NCBI GenBank assembly: GCA_015501075.1
Contig: JADNYJ010000086.1
Span: forward strand, 96,561-160,560
From: Gymnopilus junonius
Taxonomy: Eukaryota; Basidiomycota; Agaricomycetes; Agaricales; Galerinaceae
Direction of reading: 5' to 3'
DNA length: 64,000 nt
Positions 54,805 to 64,000 of the stretch are shown here, one piece after another (positions within the stretch are counted from its first letter, which is position 1; each line of letters begins with the position of its first letter). Position numbers and translations under genes: made by a program. Below the pieces are notes generated by a model. That model was given only the letters and a program-made list of their open reading frames with translations, was not told where the DNA came from and ran no database searches.

Positions 54805-56860
54805 TAGCCCAGTGCATCATTGGTTTCTTTATCCCCTGAAATTTCAATTAGATCAGCATTGTACAACAGATAGGAGACCATGGAGAATGGGTCACCCTGG
54901 CCTATTCCATTGGTGAGGTCCATCCATGCTGAGGTGAAATCGTCAAATTTGAGTTTGGTTTGGCATCCTGTGAGGAGCTGTTCTGTGAAGTCAACATACT
55001 TCTTAGGTATGCATCTTTTCCTCATGTTGTGAAGGAGGCATTCTTTTACCATGTTTGGAAATGCACCTTCAACATCCATGAAGAGGATGCTCACAACCTT
55101 TTTGTCATGCCAGGCAGACTTTATTCTGTGTGTTAGATATAATAGGGCATCAGTTGTTGTTCTTCCTGGTCATCTGCCGAAGTGAGTTGCTGGAATGAGT
55201 TCATGCTTCTCTATTAGTCGAGACATATCTTCTGCAATAATTGCAGTCAGTACTTTTCCCAATGTATTGAGAAGTGCTATTGGATGATACACCTTTGGGA
55301 TTTCATAGTTTGGTTTCCCTGCTTTTCTTAGGATGGCTGTTGTTGAGTCCTTCCAACCACTGTAGATGTAGTTGAGGTCAAGAGTCGCTTGGTATATGCA
55401 GGTTAGGTATGGCATTATTAAGTCCATCATCTGTTGGAGGACCACATTTGGTATTTCATCAGGGCCACAGGCCTTGAATGGTGAGAGGTGTCAGATGTGC
55501 AACTCAATTTGCTTGGTGGTTATAGGGTCAGGGTCTGGGAGGGGTTCCAGGTATTCAAAGTCAGGTGGAATGTTGATTTCTGCAGGTGGTGGGGGGAAGA
55601 AGGTTTTTGCTAGGATGTGGGCTTTGTCTTCATTTGTGTTGTGTTCCTGCTCATGGCCTGCATCATCTTTGGTGCAAAGTGTGGGTATTTGTGGTTGTCC
55701 TCCATCACCTACTGGGCTCTTAGCATATCTATGAGCTACCCATAATGTGTCTGGATCTGCATCCTCCAGGAACTCCTACCAATGAGCTATCTTCGCTTTT
55801 ATGATCACCTTACCAAATTTGTTTCATGCTGTCTTGTATAGCATGTGGCTTTCATGACCTTCTATGGCCCGGTATCTGTATGAAATGCTGCTTAGTCTGT
55901 TCATGGTTTGGTGAAGTTCATGTAGCTCATTGTTCCACCATTGCTTTTGGTCCTTTGCTTCTTATATGACTCTGACTTTGCTTCATATGGTGTCCTGTAT
56001 GGCCGTTGTCAGTTCCTTTGCTGCATTCTCAAGGTCTTTGCCCATTTGTATTTCTTGTGGCTCCTGTATGTCATCTAGCCAAGATTCCAGTTTTTCCCTA
56101 AATTCGTCCCAGTTGACATTCTTGAAATTGTATTGCTCTTCTGGTGCTACATGTTCTTGTGCTAGATTCAGGACAGTTGCTATGGGGAAATGATCAGTCA
56201 TCAGGGGATGCAGCTGTGGTCAGACATTGCATTCTATGACTAACAGAATCATGTTAGTGGTGCACCAGATGTTATCTGGATGGGAGAATCATTTTGATCT
56301 CATGTGTTGCAGTGTTGGAATGTCTTTTGGTAGGGCCATGCTAAAGTTGAATAGATTGAGTCAGTTGTAAAGCTGTTCCACCATGTCCATGGCCTTGGCT
56401 GTGAAGAGGTGAGTGTCTGAGTTGAGATCCCATAGTGGATGATGTCTGTTGAAATCTCCAGCCCATATCATGTAATCTGTGCCATTACCTGTAAAGTCCT
56501 CCCTCCTTCCGTTAATGAATTCTACCAAGCATTCTTCAGTTTCTGAGTGCTTGCAGTCATTGTAGATGTTGAAGATGGAAAGTCTGCCCCAGTTGCCATG
56601 TAGTTGTATCACCAAAATGTCATTTGTTCCTGGGATGTTTATTGTTTTCCATGTTTTTGTGTTGATGTTTTTGTTGACCCAAATGGCTGAGCAGACCCAG
56701 TTGTCGAGTATTTTTCTGTCACATGGGAAGACCTGCCTGAATTTTGCTGGGGTTCTCATGTTTCCGGATTTCATTACATGGGGCTCCTGTAATAGTATGA
56801 TGTCCCAATTGTTACTCAGTTGGCTGTTGAGTAAGTCTAAGTGAGCTTTTTTGGATCTGT

Positions 56861-58593
56861 TCACATTGATTTGGAGAATACGTAGTCTGTTAAGGGGGCC
56901 ATTCTGTCCTTCAATAATGAGGTCAGAGCTGCCTGGTTTTGTTCCCTTTCAACTTCCTCAAACCAGTCCACTGGTGTGTTAGTCTTGTCTGGCAGCAGTG
57001 TGGTGTTTGGGACAGGTGATGGTGTTGGCTCTGTGTTTGACATGTTACCTGTCAGATCTGGGGCAGGGCTCAGTGTGCTCATCAAAGGTTGTTCTCTATT
57101 CTGTGCTTTTCGTGCCCTCTGGTTCTTGGCCATTATTCTTATGGGTGGAGGTGCTGCATGTGTATTCATGTTCATCTGTGTCCATTGCTGCTCGAGGCTG
57201 GTGGTCCATGTCCAAGGCTCTGCAGAAGGAATATATGGCATCTCATTCTTGGGGTTGAATTTATCGCACTCACTTACCTTCTTTATGAATGTGGGGCAGT
57301 CCCTGCTCCAGCTGGCATGGCCATCGGCATTGCATGAAACACAGTGTTGCTTCCCCGGCGTGCTGCACTCATTTGATCTGTGTCCTGTTTCAGCACAGGT
57401 GGAGCAGGTGTCGTGCTCCTGAAGGCAGTCTTGCACAAAGTGTCTGAATTTTTGGCATTTCAAGCTCATTGGCTCCTTCTTTATCTTCTGTACCTGGACC
57501 CACTTGTTGCATATTCTGACCCCCTAGCTATCACTCTGTTCACTGACTTGATGTCTGTGAATGTCATTATCATGTGCACAGTTTTCTGCCCTGGCAACCT
57601 CCTGGCAATCAGCTTAGCCCAATGTATAGCCATCAGTTCCTTTCTGCACAGGTCATTTGCATCCTGTACTTCTTCCAAGTGCTGATTGTCTTCTGGGTCT
57701 ATTTGGAGTGGGACATTGAAGGCGATCAAGTTGAATACTTGCATTTTGAGTTGGATTTGGGGTCCCAGTGCATCACATAGCCATTTCATGTTCCCTTGAG
57801 CTCTTAGCCATTCTGCTCTGCTATCTGATCCCATTTCAATGAGAAGCCCTCTGTTTCTCTGCCTCATTGTCGACCTGGCCTTGTGGCCTTCCACCCCCAG
57901 CTCCCCTAGCTTCTTGTTGATGACATCCTTAATCTCCCTCTCTGACTTCTTGCCCAGCTCTGATTCCCTTCCAATGCCTTCTAGCATGATTTGCCAAATC
58001 CAGATCCCTTCCCTTGCTTCTACTCTTGGGTTCATGTGTGCTGGAACTGTGCTCATGACAGCTTTGCTATAGCTCATCATTCTATTGACTTGCTGTGGGA
58101 TGTCCTGGCTCTGGATTTTTTTCCCTAGTTCCTGTATGATTTTATCCACTTTCTGCTTGAACTGCTCCATCGCCTCTGCAATATCTTTGATCCTGCTGTT
58201 GATCCTCTCATCTATCTTCTGTTTGAAGTCTTCCGTTATGTTCTCCCAGTCGCTGGCATGCTCATTGATTTGCGAGATGAGGTTTTCTCACACAATCTGG
58301 TTGGTTTCCTGTTGTGCCCGGTGCTCTAATAGAAAGGCTATGCTTCTGACAGTGTTTGTGATGAGCCTCATCACTCCCTGCATTTTGGAAATCTGGTGTA
58401 AACTGTGTACTAGCATGTCAGTGGAGAGTGGCCTGTCAGATGGTACCATCAGCAGCTGCTGTTCTAGAAACTTCTTTCCCTGTTGTCCTGTCTTAATCTC
58501 TTGTAAGCTTTCTGGTGCACCTACATTGCCCTTACTTCATAATCGTGGTTTGTCATTGACATTTGTGGCAGCCTGAGCTGCCTTTGGTGGCAT
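56861..58593 (-). pseudogene. LINE ORF1: gag-like protein with CCHC knuckles (broken)
   Basis: The start is MPPKAAQAATNVNDKPRL at 58593, followed by a TGA where related copies probably have Arg, and another TGA after NQIV near 58290. Coiled-coil segments (MEQFKQKVDKIIQELGKKIQ) follow. A frame change occurs in the GGGG run near 57520, after which comes KCQKFRHFVQDC, CSTCAETGHRSNEC and CVSCNADGHASWSRDC, two intact CCHC-like knuckles and one damaged (Phe for Cys). The Pro-rich end precedes ORF2, which overlaps by a few bases (56861-56864). Confidence 0.8.
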
Positions 58594-58620
58594 GTTGTGC
58601 CTTCACCCTTTTCTAATATC

Positions 58621-58961
58621 TTGCTTCTAATGGATTATTCTGATCTTAGAGCAGCGAATCGATGTAGCTTCCTATCTACTTGAATCCACTATTATGCCTT
58701 GAGTCTCCTGAGGGCTCTGTGGGAGCATGGGAAAGTAACTGCAAGATGGTGGTAAGGTAGATGTCGCTCAAATCTAGCACCTTATGTAAGTTGTATTACT
58801 GAGCACCAAGAGCAGCCAAATTTTCGAGTTGAAATTTTTGAAAAATTCCTTGTGGGAAAAAATATTTTGGATGGTACTACAGAGGTGCATGCATATTAAC
58901 TTGAGCTTGGCATACTGGTGCAACCATGATAGGAGGGAGTATACAATGGCCATGGTATTTT
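58621..58961. other. LINE 5' flank
   Basis: The 5' leader of the LINE probably lies here, but its boundary is not visible. Otherwise only short frames. Confidence 0.3.
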
Positions 58962-59426
58962 TTATTGACCCACACCACCTCTGCTCCTGATAAGCCAATC
59001 TTTTCTGATCTTCTTTTGACATTGTTTCATCTGTGCAGTATTTTTTGAATATTGCTTTGGCCAGTTATTGTCCCTCAGCCTCTCATGTTCAGCCTGAACT
59101 GCAACCCTTTGAGCCTCAGCCAAGGTCACTGAGAACTGCTCCAGATCAGAGATCTCTTGAATCACCAAATAGTCATCCTCCACACAGACATCATCATCGT
59201 CATCCTGATCTGAGTCACAAGTGAAATCTGGTAGAGAATTCTCTTCAAAATCCTCGAGAAAGCCCACTAAGGTAAAAGATCCATCTTTATCTTCAAAAAT
59301 AAAGCCTTCTTCAGACCTCCTTTCCTTCCTTTGGTCAACACTGACTTGAGAACTCAAAATAGGCTGCAGAAGAAATTTGCCACTGTCCTCCACCTCCTCA
59401 ATGGTCACTGAGCAACAGTTTTTCAT
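58962..59426 (-). CDS. Hypothetical acidic/coiled-coil ORF, 154 aa, probably transposon-derived
   Basis: An ATG-to-stop frame (start 59426). The middle is strongly acidic (CDSDQDDDDDVCVEDDY), then a helical stretch (FSVTLAEAQRVAVQAEHERL), then a basic end (WPKQYSKNTAQMKQCQKKIR). The composition and the basic (Arg/Lys) YSKNTA-like segment recall linker regions preceding mushroom DDE endonucleases, but I cannot assign it firmly. Low CpG surroundings suggest a relic rather than a host gene. Confidence 0.35.
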   Translation of the reverse strand: MKNCCSVTIEEVEDSGKFLLQPILSSQVSVDQRKERRSEEGFIFEDKDGSFTLVGFLEDFEENSLPDFTCDSDQDDDDDVCVEDDYLVIQEISDLEQFSVTLAEAQRVAVQAEHERLRDNNWPKQYSKNTAQMKQCQKKIRKDWLIRSRGGVGQ

Positions 59427-59944
59427 TGGCTTTTGTGGATTGGATCCAAGGTTTTTGATGTGAGATCATGTGGCATCAGACCTTCGAAGCATGGAAATAG
59501 GTGTATACTTTCAAAACAAATTTTATTACCATCTTACATTGCCATTTGAACCCTTAAAACGAGGCAGAAGCATTGCAAGACTGCGTTCTCTTACCTGCCC
59601 AGGAGATCACATGATGATGATTATATAAGCGGCCAAATTTCGAGGCCCCGAAAAAGAGAAAATCTCAGAATCTCACAGAAATGGTGCTTTAAGCATTTAG
59701 AAAGTGAAAGGGGAAAAAATATTTTAATGACCCTTCTACTGCACAATGAGCAACTATTTCTAAATTCTAAAACCTGAGAATGGAAGGTACACATCCTCCT
59801 CACACTTCCCAGGTCTTCAATTGCAAAATATTCGTGTTGTGGAGGCAGAGAAAGGATTGCGAAGGATGGCAATTTTCGCTTACATAAACACATGCTGGAT
59901 TTGAGCAACATCTACCTTAGTGGATCAAGAGCTCTCCAGACCAC
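59427..59944. other. Stretch with the shared 64-bp repeat, otherwise unassigned
   Basis: 59682-59745 repeats (inverted) the segment at 50218-50281. The minus frame 59621-59911 around it is not recognised beyond its start, which continues from the integrase fragment. Confidence 0.4.
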
Positions 59945-60779
59945 TGCTATAAAGACAGCTCTATTATCTGTGACAATTTCCACTAGACAACCCCATCAAC
60001 AGATTATCTCTTCAAACAACCATCAACCTGAAAGATCAACAGTGTATGTGTCTTGATAGGTGGGATTTGGACTAGTAATTTCTGTCTTTCCTGGCACAAT
60101 TGGCAGCTCTGAACATACCAAGCCACATCCCTTGGTAATTCCAGTCACCAGAAATGCTGACTTAGCATTTCTTTTGTAGCAAAAATTCCATGATGGCCTA
60201 AACTATCATGAGTGGATTTTAACATATACATCTGGTATTCTTGGGCCACTACTAGCTTATGTGTAGAACCCTCACCTCACCAATATAATTTGCCTTTCTT
60301 ACTTAAGAAGAAATGACTGCCCTAGCATCAGAATTTCTTATATTCATGGGTATTGTTAAACACCTCAGGCCACCTGGTGGTGTCTGCTAACCAGACAGGT
60401 AGGATGAGCAACCAATTATCATAGTGCTTTCCATATTTTCTGCAGTGATCTTCTGGGTAGGGCAATTCCTTACTTTCCCTGGTTAAGGCACCCACTACTG
60501 GATTTAATAATATGCTGATGGTCCTGATGGTCTCTGGAGGGACATCTTTTGCTGACAAGACATGCCCTGCACAGCATACCTTGGCATTGGTGTCTGTCTG
60601 TGCTATTTCCAATTCATCTCAGAAATCATTCAAGGACATGGCTTTCATGCTTTTATAGTAGCCACCTCTCATGTCAATGATGTTAACAAATTTACTGAGG
60701 GGTATTGGCTTCCAAGGAATATCTGGATCTGCCAGAATTAGTTCTAGTGCTCCCCCAGTTGCTTCATCACTTTCCTCAC
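59945..60779 (-). pseudogene. Ty3/gypsy pol fragment: integrase zinc-binding domain and start of core
   Basis: Minus strand: a spacer (ESDEATGGALELILADP, VVGALTRESKELPYPEDHCR, DNWLLILPVWLADTTRWPEV) leads to the integrase HHCC domain (STHDSLGHHGIFATKEML..FWW, then VQTCQLCQE-like Cys pair near 60110) and the core motif IVTDN near 59975. Then the sequence loses similarity. Frame breaks are present. It begins exactly at the end of the LTR at 60780, so gag, protease and reverse transcriptase are missing, indicating an internal deletion or recombination. Confidence 0.65.
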
Positions 60780-62113
60780 TGATAAGTTTAGGTAGTTTGT
60801 AGGTATGAAAAATGAAATATATCGCTTTTATTGAACCCAACAAATATCCTTGACTTGTGTAAGTTCTGGGGAGTGTTAAGTATCAATGTCCTTTAATTAA
60901 ATTCGCTTTTATGGGTTTACAATGAATTGTAGGGGCTCTTTGGATAAAGGATCGCTTTAACTGACTTTCTGGCTTGGAACTTCTCTAAACTTGAATATTC
61001 TCTTCCTGAGATAAAACTAGACTCTGGCTATGCTTTTGGACTGAAAGACTTCATACTTTTGTAGCTGAGTGATGCTCTGTCTACTCCCAACTACTCAAAT
61101 AGGTCCTGACTTGTATAATAAAGCCTTTGCTTAATCTATCTCTATTCTGAGCTCAATTCTTAGTTTGTCTGAAGCTTCTGCACTTTTATATCAATCAAAT
61201 GTCTTTCTATTATCTAGTTTAGAAGCCAGACGCTCGATTGTATTGCTACAACTCAAGGGGTGCTGTCTGCTTGCTTTTCTACACTAATTCTACTGGGTTT
61301 TTATACTATTTTCCTGGGTGTCTTACTAAGCTAATTTGATAAGCGCTGTGTAATTAATTATCTTGTCATTGGTCCGCTTCGGAGTGAGGGGAATTATGCC
61401 ATTGGTAGGGCATATTCATCAAGCGCCGAATATTTAACTCATTGCCATTTAAGGCATTTTATCGGATTAATATTCCTGCTGTTGCAATCTTGCAACAGCC
61501 GGTACATTATGGCATCTTTAATATTTTGTCTACCTTGCAGAGGATTTGTCTGAGCCCTCAGGGGATGGCTAATGTGTCTAGGATAGGTGTATACTTATTA
61601 GTTTTACAAGGTAGCATGAGGGGATGAGCATCCTTGCGTTGCATCTTTGTATTACCAAAAATAGCACCCACTCCGATGTCGATCATCGTGGATCATTTCA
61701 TCTCCAGTTACATTCCTCTGGATGATAAAAATAGTTTACACTGCTTCGGAGTAATTGACTTGTTTAGTCTGCCATTCCGCATTTCTATATCGGGTCAAAG
61801 GCTGTTCCCATTGTCTGTGCGCGTCTCTGCGCTCCCTTGGTAATAATTTTAAATAACTTGAGGCCCCTACTAGTGTGTAAGGACTGTAGTAATTCGCTTC
61901 TGTATCTTATAATAAATGACTAATGATTACTAGGTGATCATCATCATTATATCTTCTGATATTAAGCTTTTAATGTTTTAATGTGGTTTTCTCGAGTATA
62001 TTTGGGATGTCTAAGCTCGGGAAGGCTGTCAACAACCTATATTAATTTATAGAGATGGCCAAAAATAATGGGGATGGCCCATTTTCACACATAGCTGTGT
62101 AACGGTCTCATCA
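60780..62113 (-). repeat. Ty3/gypsy LTR, 1334 bp, inverse orientation
   Basis: On the minus strand it runs from TGATGAGACCGTTACA to AAACTTATCA and matches the LTR at 37875-39868 throughout, without the MITE. A purine run lies just upstream (62114-62125), as expected before a 3' LTR, so it is best read as the 3' LTR of the element whose pol end lies at 63430-64000. Confidence 0.85.
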
Positions 62114-62125
62114 TCTCCCCTCGAC
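62114..62125 (-). promoter_or_regulatory. Polypurine tract before the 3' LTR
   Basis: The minus strand reads AGTCGAGGGGAGA immediately before TGATGAGAC. Such tracts prime plus-strand synthesis in LTR elements. Confidence 0.55.
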
Positions 62126-62717
62126 TTTAGATATTGACCGTCCTCGGTCATCTATCCAGACTCTAATTATTTTAATTAACATTTGGGATATGTTTCCTTC
62201 TTTTGCCCTCATGCATTTTTTGTTGATTTTACCAAGTCAATTTGATTCCTGATGCCGCTTTGTGTCAAAAAATTTTTGTGTCTGTCACTTATACTTGTCA
62301 TTTTATTTTCATTAGTTTATCCAATATCATAGTTTTATCATCATCTTCCCTCGACTTAAATTCTGACTGTCCTCAGTCATAGAATTATTTGACAAGAGAG
62401 AAGATGCACTCAAGGGATCAATCCTTAGTCAATCAACACTGCCACCAGTCAGAAATATTCCGAAACAGGGAATTTACTTGCCTGCTAAATAAGGAAATGT
62501 AAGATCATATTCAGTTCTAAGGTTCTAGGGAATTGTCTTGAGCCTCAGAGGCAACACAATAGGTGTCTCCAAATATATTCAAGATTCAGGTGGGGAAGAG
62601 CCTGAGCAGGTCTTAAACAAGGCTGTCGCTCATTCCGACCATGAGGTAAGCTAAGATTTTTCTTCTTTATTTGTCCAGTTTAACTGAACTTGTTTTTAAT
62701 TAAAATAGGACAACAAC

Positions 62718-63279
62718 ATGAAGATCGATGATGAGGCTGGCCCTCCACCCAGTTCTTCAACTTCTGAGGAGTCCGTAGTCATTATTAATTCGAGTCCTGC
62801 AGCCCCAGCAGCTGTTAAGGTGCACTTCATGGTTTCTTAATTTTATTTTTCTACATCATCCTTAAATCTTTGCTTTATAGCTTCTTTCTAAACCCTCAGT
62901 AATGCTCCTTTCTTATCATGAAGTTCCTGGCATTGACCTTGATCGGTCCTATTTGAAGGCTCAGAAGACGCTCGCCAAAGCTGAAAAGACCTCGAAGGCT
63001 AGCCCACATTTTAAAAAGGCTAAGCACTCTCAAGATGCTGATCTCTCCGGTGTGTGTCCTCCTTTTTTCAATATTATTCATTTCTGACAATAGTCTTGTT
63101 TAGCCAATAGCGAGCTTCTCATTGTCCGAGCCAATCTTCAGACTGTCCAGACACGAGTTGGAAATCTTGACTTCGAGATATCCTCTCTCTCTCGCTGTCT
63201 CGCTGATTTTCATGAACAGGAAGCGACGCTTCGCATTGGCCTTCATAAACTCGAGAAAATCGAGAGGTCTCGCAAGTGA
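62718..63279 (+). CDS. Spliced ORF antisense to the gypsy element, about 148 aa
   Basis: Exons 62718-62819, 62881-63049 and 63104-63279 join in phase; introns 61 and 54 nt with GT..AG. A further in-phase exon may precede (ending at 62645, intron 62646-62708), so the true start is uncertain. The protein has an acidic/Pro-Ser start (MKIDDEAGPPPSSSTSEE), a motif YHEVPGIDLDRSYLKAQKTL, a basic stretch (KASPHFKKAKH), and a C-terminal coiled coil (LQTVQTRVGNLDFEISSLSR). I do not recognise it. It lies between the pol end and the 3' LTR on the opposite strand, as an accessory antisense gene would. Confidence 0.5.
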
Positions 63280-63429
63280 AAGGCCTCATAATTATTAGAT
63301 GGCGCAGTTTTTACATATGTTGGCCCATAAGTAGCTATAGATTACTTTCTGGACCTAGATAGAATTTTATGCATCATCTTTATCTGAATTTCGCTTTCAC
63401 TTTCAATTAAGTTAAATAATCATGCTTTT

Positions 63430-64000
63430 CTCTTACTTGAGAATTATTCATAAGGACTTCGTCCTCAGCTAGATCATCAATTTGAATGAGTTTGTCTTCA
63501 TCTAATCCAGTGAAATTTAGCACATTATCTGGGATGTCAATCTTAGTTCTTGCAAATAAGGTACAACTCAAAAGTGCCTATTTAGCTTTAATACTGCGCC
63601 ATTCATTTCTGCAACTATATATGCACCACCTGGTCTTCGTGATACAACAATCATTGGGCCAAGGTATCTGGATTTCATTTTATGGTCCAGTGATCCCTTG
63701 ATGGATGCATTGCAAATTAAGACCAAATCTCCTGGTTCAAATTTATAGTCATGTATTACTGCAGCATTATCCCTTTCATATCTCTCAAGCTGCTTTAATT
63801 TTTCATGATCAATTCTCTTTGTCATTTGTCTAACATGTATTGATGTTTAGCCAACACTCTTGCTCTAAGGCAATTAATTCAACATCTGTGAGTACACTTT
63901 TTGGTGGTCTAACAAGCCAAGTTGCTTCTTTCACATCTATTGGCAAAACTGGATGCATGCCAGTTGCAAAATAATATGGTGAACAGCCAAATCGCTTTCT
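63430..64000 (-). pseudogene. Ty3/gypsy pol C-terminus (integrase end), partial
   Basis: It enters from the right edge. FGCSPYYFATGMHPVLPIDV and RPPKSVLTDVELIAL are the end of the integrase core. Then a frame shift at about 63863 and another near 63830 lead to [20 protein letters not shown] and [20 protein letters not shown] with [20 protein letters not shown], the C-terminal SH3-like domain. After the stop at 63568, ARTKIDIPDNVLNFTGLDED in another frame is the usual acidic tail. It therefore has at least two frameshifts and one stop. Confidence 0.78.

Larger units (their letters stand above)
51139..56864 (-). pseudogene. LINE ORF2: endonuclease, reverse transcriptase, RNase H (broken)
   Basis: Endonuclease (56361-56864): WDIILLQEPHVMKSGN and YMIWAGDFNRHHPLWD. 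Linker to 55983. Reverse transcriptase: YHPIALLNTLGKVLTAIIAE (55170-55445), ILFMDVEGAFPNMVKECLL (motif A) and NGIGQGDPFSM (54741-55094). DALGY is separated from VDDVAAMAIGDDFEQTTDQL (52788-52992) by a DNA transposon, so the YVDD centre is split. C-terminal part 51966-52676: WNSLYGRLTRPSTGLN, then RNase H with YKVFTDGSGYDDNAGVVAVI. Several in-frame stops occur, for example before PGRTTTD at about 55170. The protein cannot be made from this copy. Confidence 0.85.
51095..58620 (-). mobile_element. Tad-type non-LTR retrotransposon (LINE), degenerate, interrupted
   Basis: Two-ORF organisation on the minus strand: ORF1 with CCHC knuckles, and ORF2 with apurinic endonuclease, reverse transcriptase and RNase H. 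Without the 1.8-kb insertion at 52995-54804 its length would be about 5.7 kb. Many stops (often TGA, TAG) and some frameshifts are present. The 3' end near 51095 includes GGGTTCTCGTTTTTAATCC-like untranslated sequence. Target duplications were not determined. Confidence 0.88.

Overview
The window looks like nuclear DNA of an agaricomycete fungus (Basidiomycota, probably Agaricales; species not assignable). Genes are cut by many short introns (about 43-75 nt, GT-AG with occasional GC-AG). Families include F-box proteins with divergent tails, a fruit-body-specific-protein-like secreted protein, a fungal HNH protein and an alpha-kinase. The transposons (Tad-type LINE, Ty3/gypsy, CACTA-like, hAT, Tc1/mariner-like) are of kinds known from mushrooms. 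All gene models were assembled by hand from reading frames and splice signals; no searches were run.

Layout. (1) 1-9.4 kb, genic: a broken 3' tail of a Rho-type GTPase, then an 8-exon Rho-family GTPase whose catalytic Gln position is Ser; a small hypothetical gene; a 4-exon secreted Apple/PAN-like gene with a decayed 3' scrap of a second copy; a 977-bp block without a single CpG; a 3-exon HNH nuclease-like gene. (2) 9.4-19.4 kb: unusual low-complexity DNA built from CTTCAA/CTCAAC/GGA-type motifs and diverged repeats of 1.3-1.6 kb, with one convincing multi-exon gene inside it (13.2-14.0 kb). (3) 20.5-31.0 kb, genic: a three-finger C2H2 protein, an acyltransferase-3 membrane protein, two F-box proteins, a last-exon fragment of another F-box gene, a small secreted protein, and an F-box/LRR pseudogene cut off at about 31.04 kb. 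(4) 31.05-64 kb: an AT-rich, mostly CpG-poor graveyard of transposons.

The transposon half contains, in order: a broken member of an expanded basidiomycete family (32.2-34.0); a CACTA-like transposase fragment (34.0-35.5, minus); a decayed hAT transposase (35.6-37.2); a gypsy 5' LTR with a MITE in it followed by gag-protease (37.9-43.0); a fragment with DDE-element-like sequence (43.0-43.8, minus); a complete 3.2-kb hAT element with perfect 8-bp target duplication (43.8-47.0); a degraded alpha-kinase gene (49.4-50.2, minus); a large foldback repeat (50.5-50.8); and a Tad-type LINE (51.1-58.6, minus). The LINE is interrupted exactly in its reverse-transcriptase YVDD motif by a 1.8-kb Tc1/mariner-like element with 309-bp inverted repeats, which itself carries a second MITE. 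At the right end are gypsy integrase fragments, an inverted LTR (60.8-62.1), and a spliced plus-strand ORF lying antisense between the LTR and the gypsy pol end.

How the parts relate. Genes on the left appear independent; fungi usually lack operons and none is evident. The right half records successive insertions: CpG-poor old elements hold younger, CpG-richer ones (the hAT element). Arg codons changed to TGA are a recurrent form of decay, as expected from deamination of methylated CpG.
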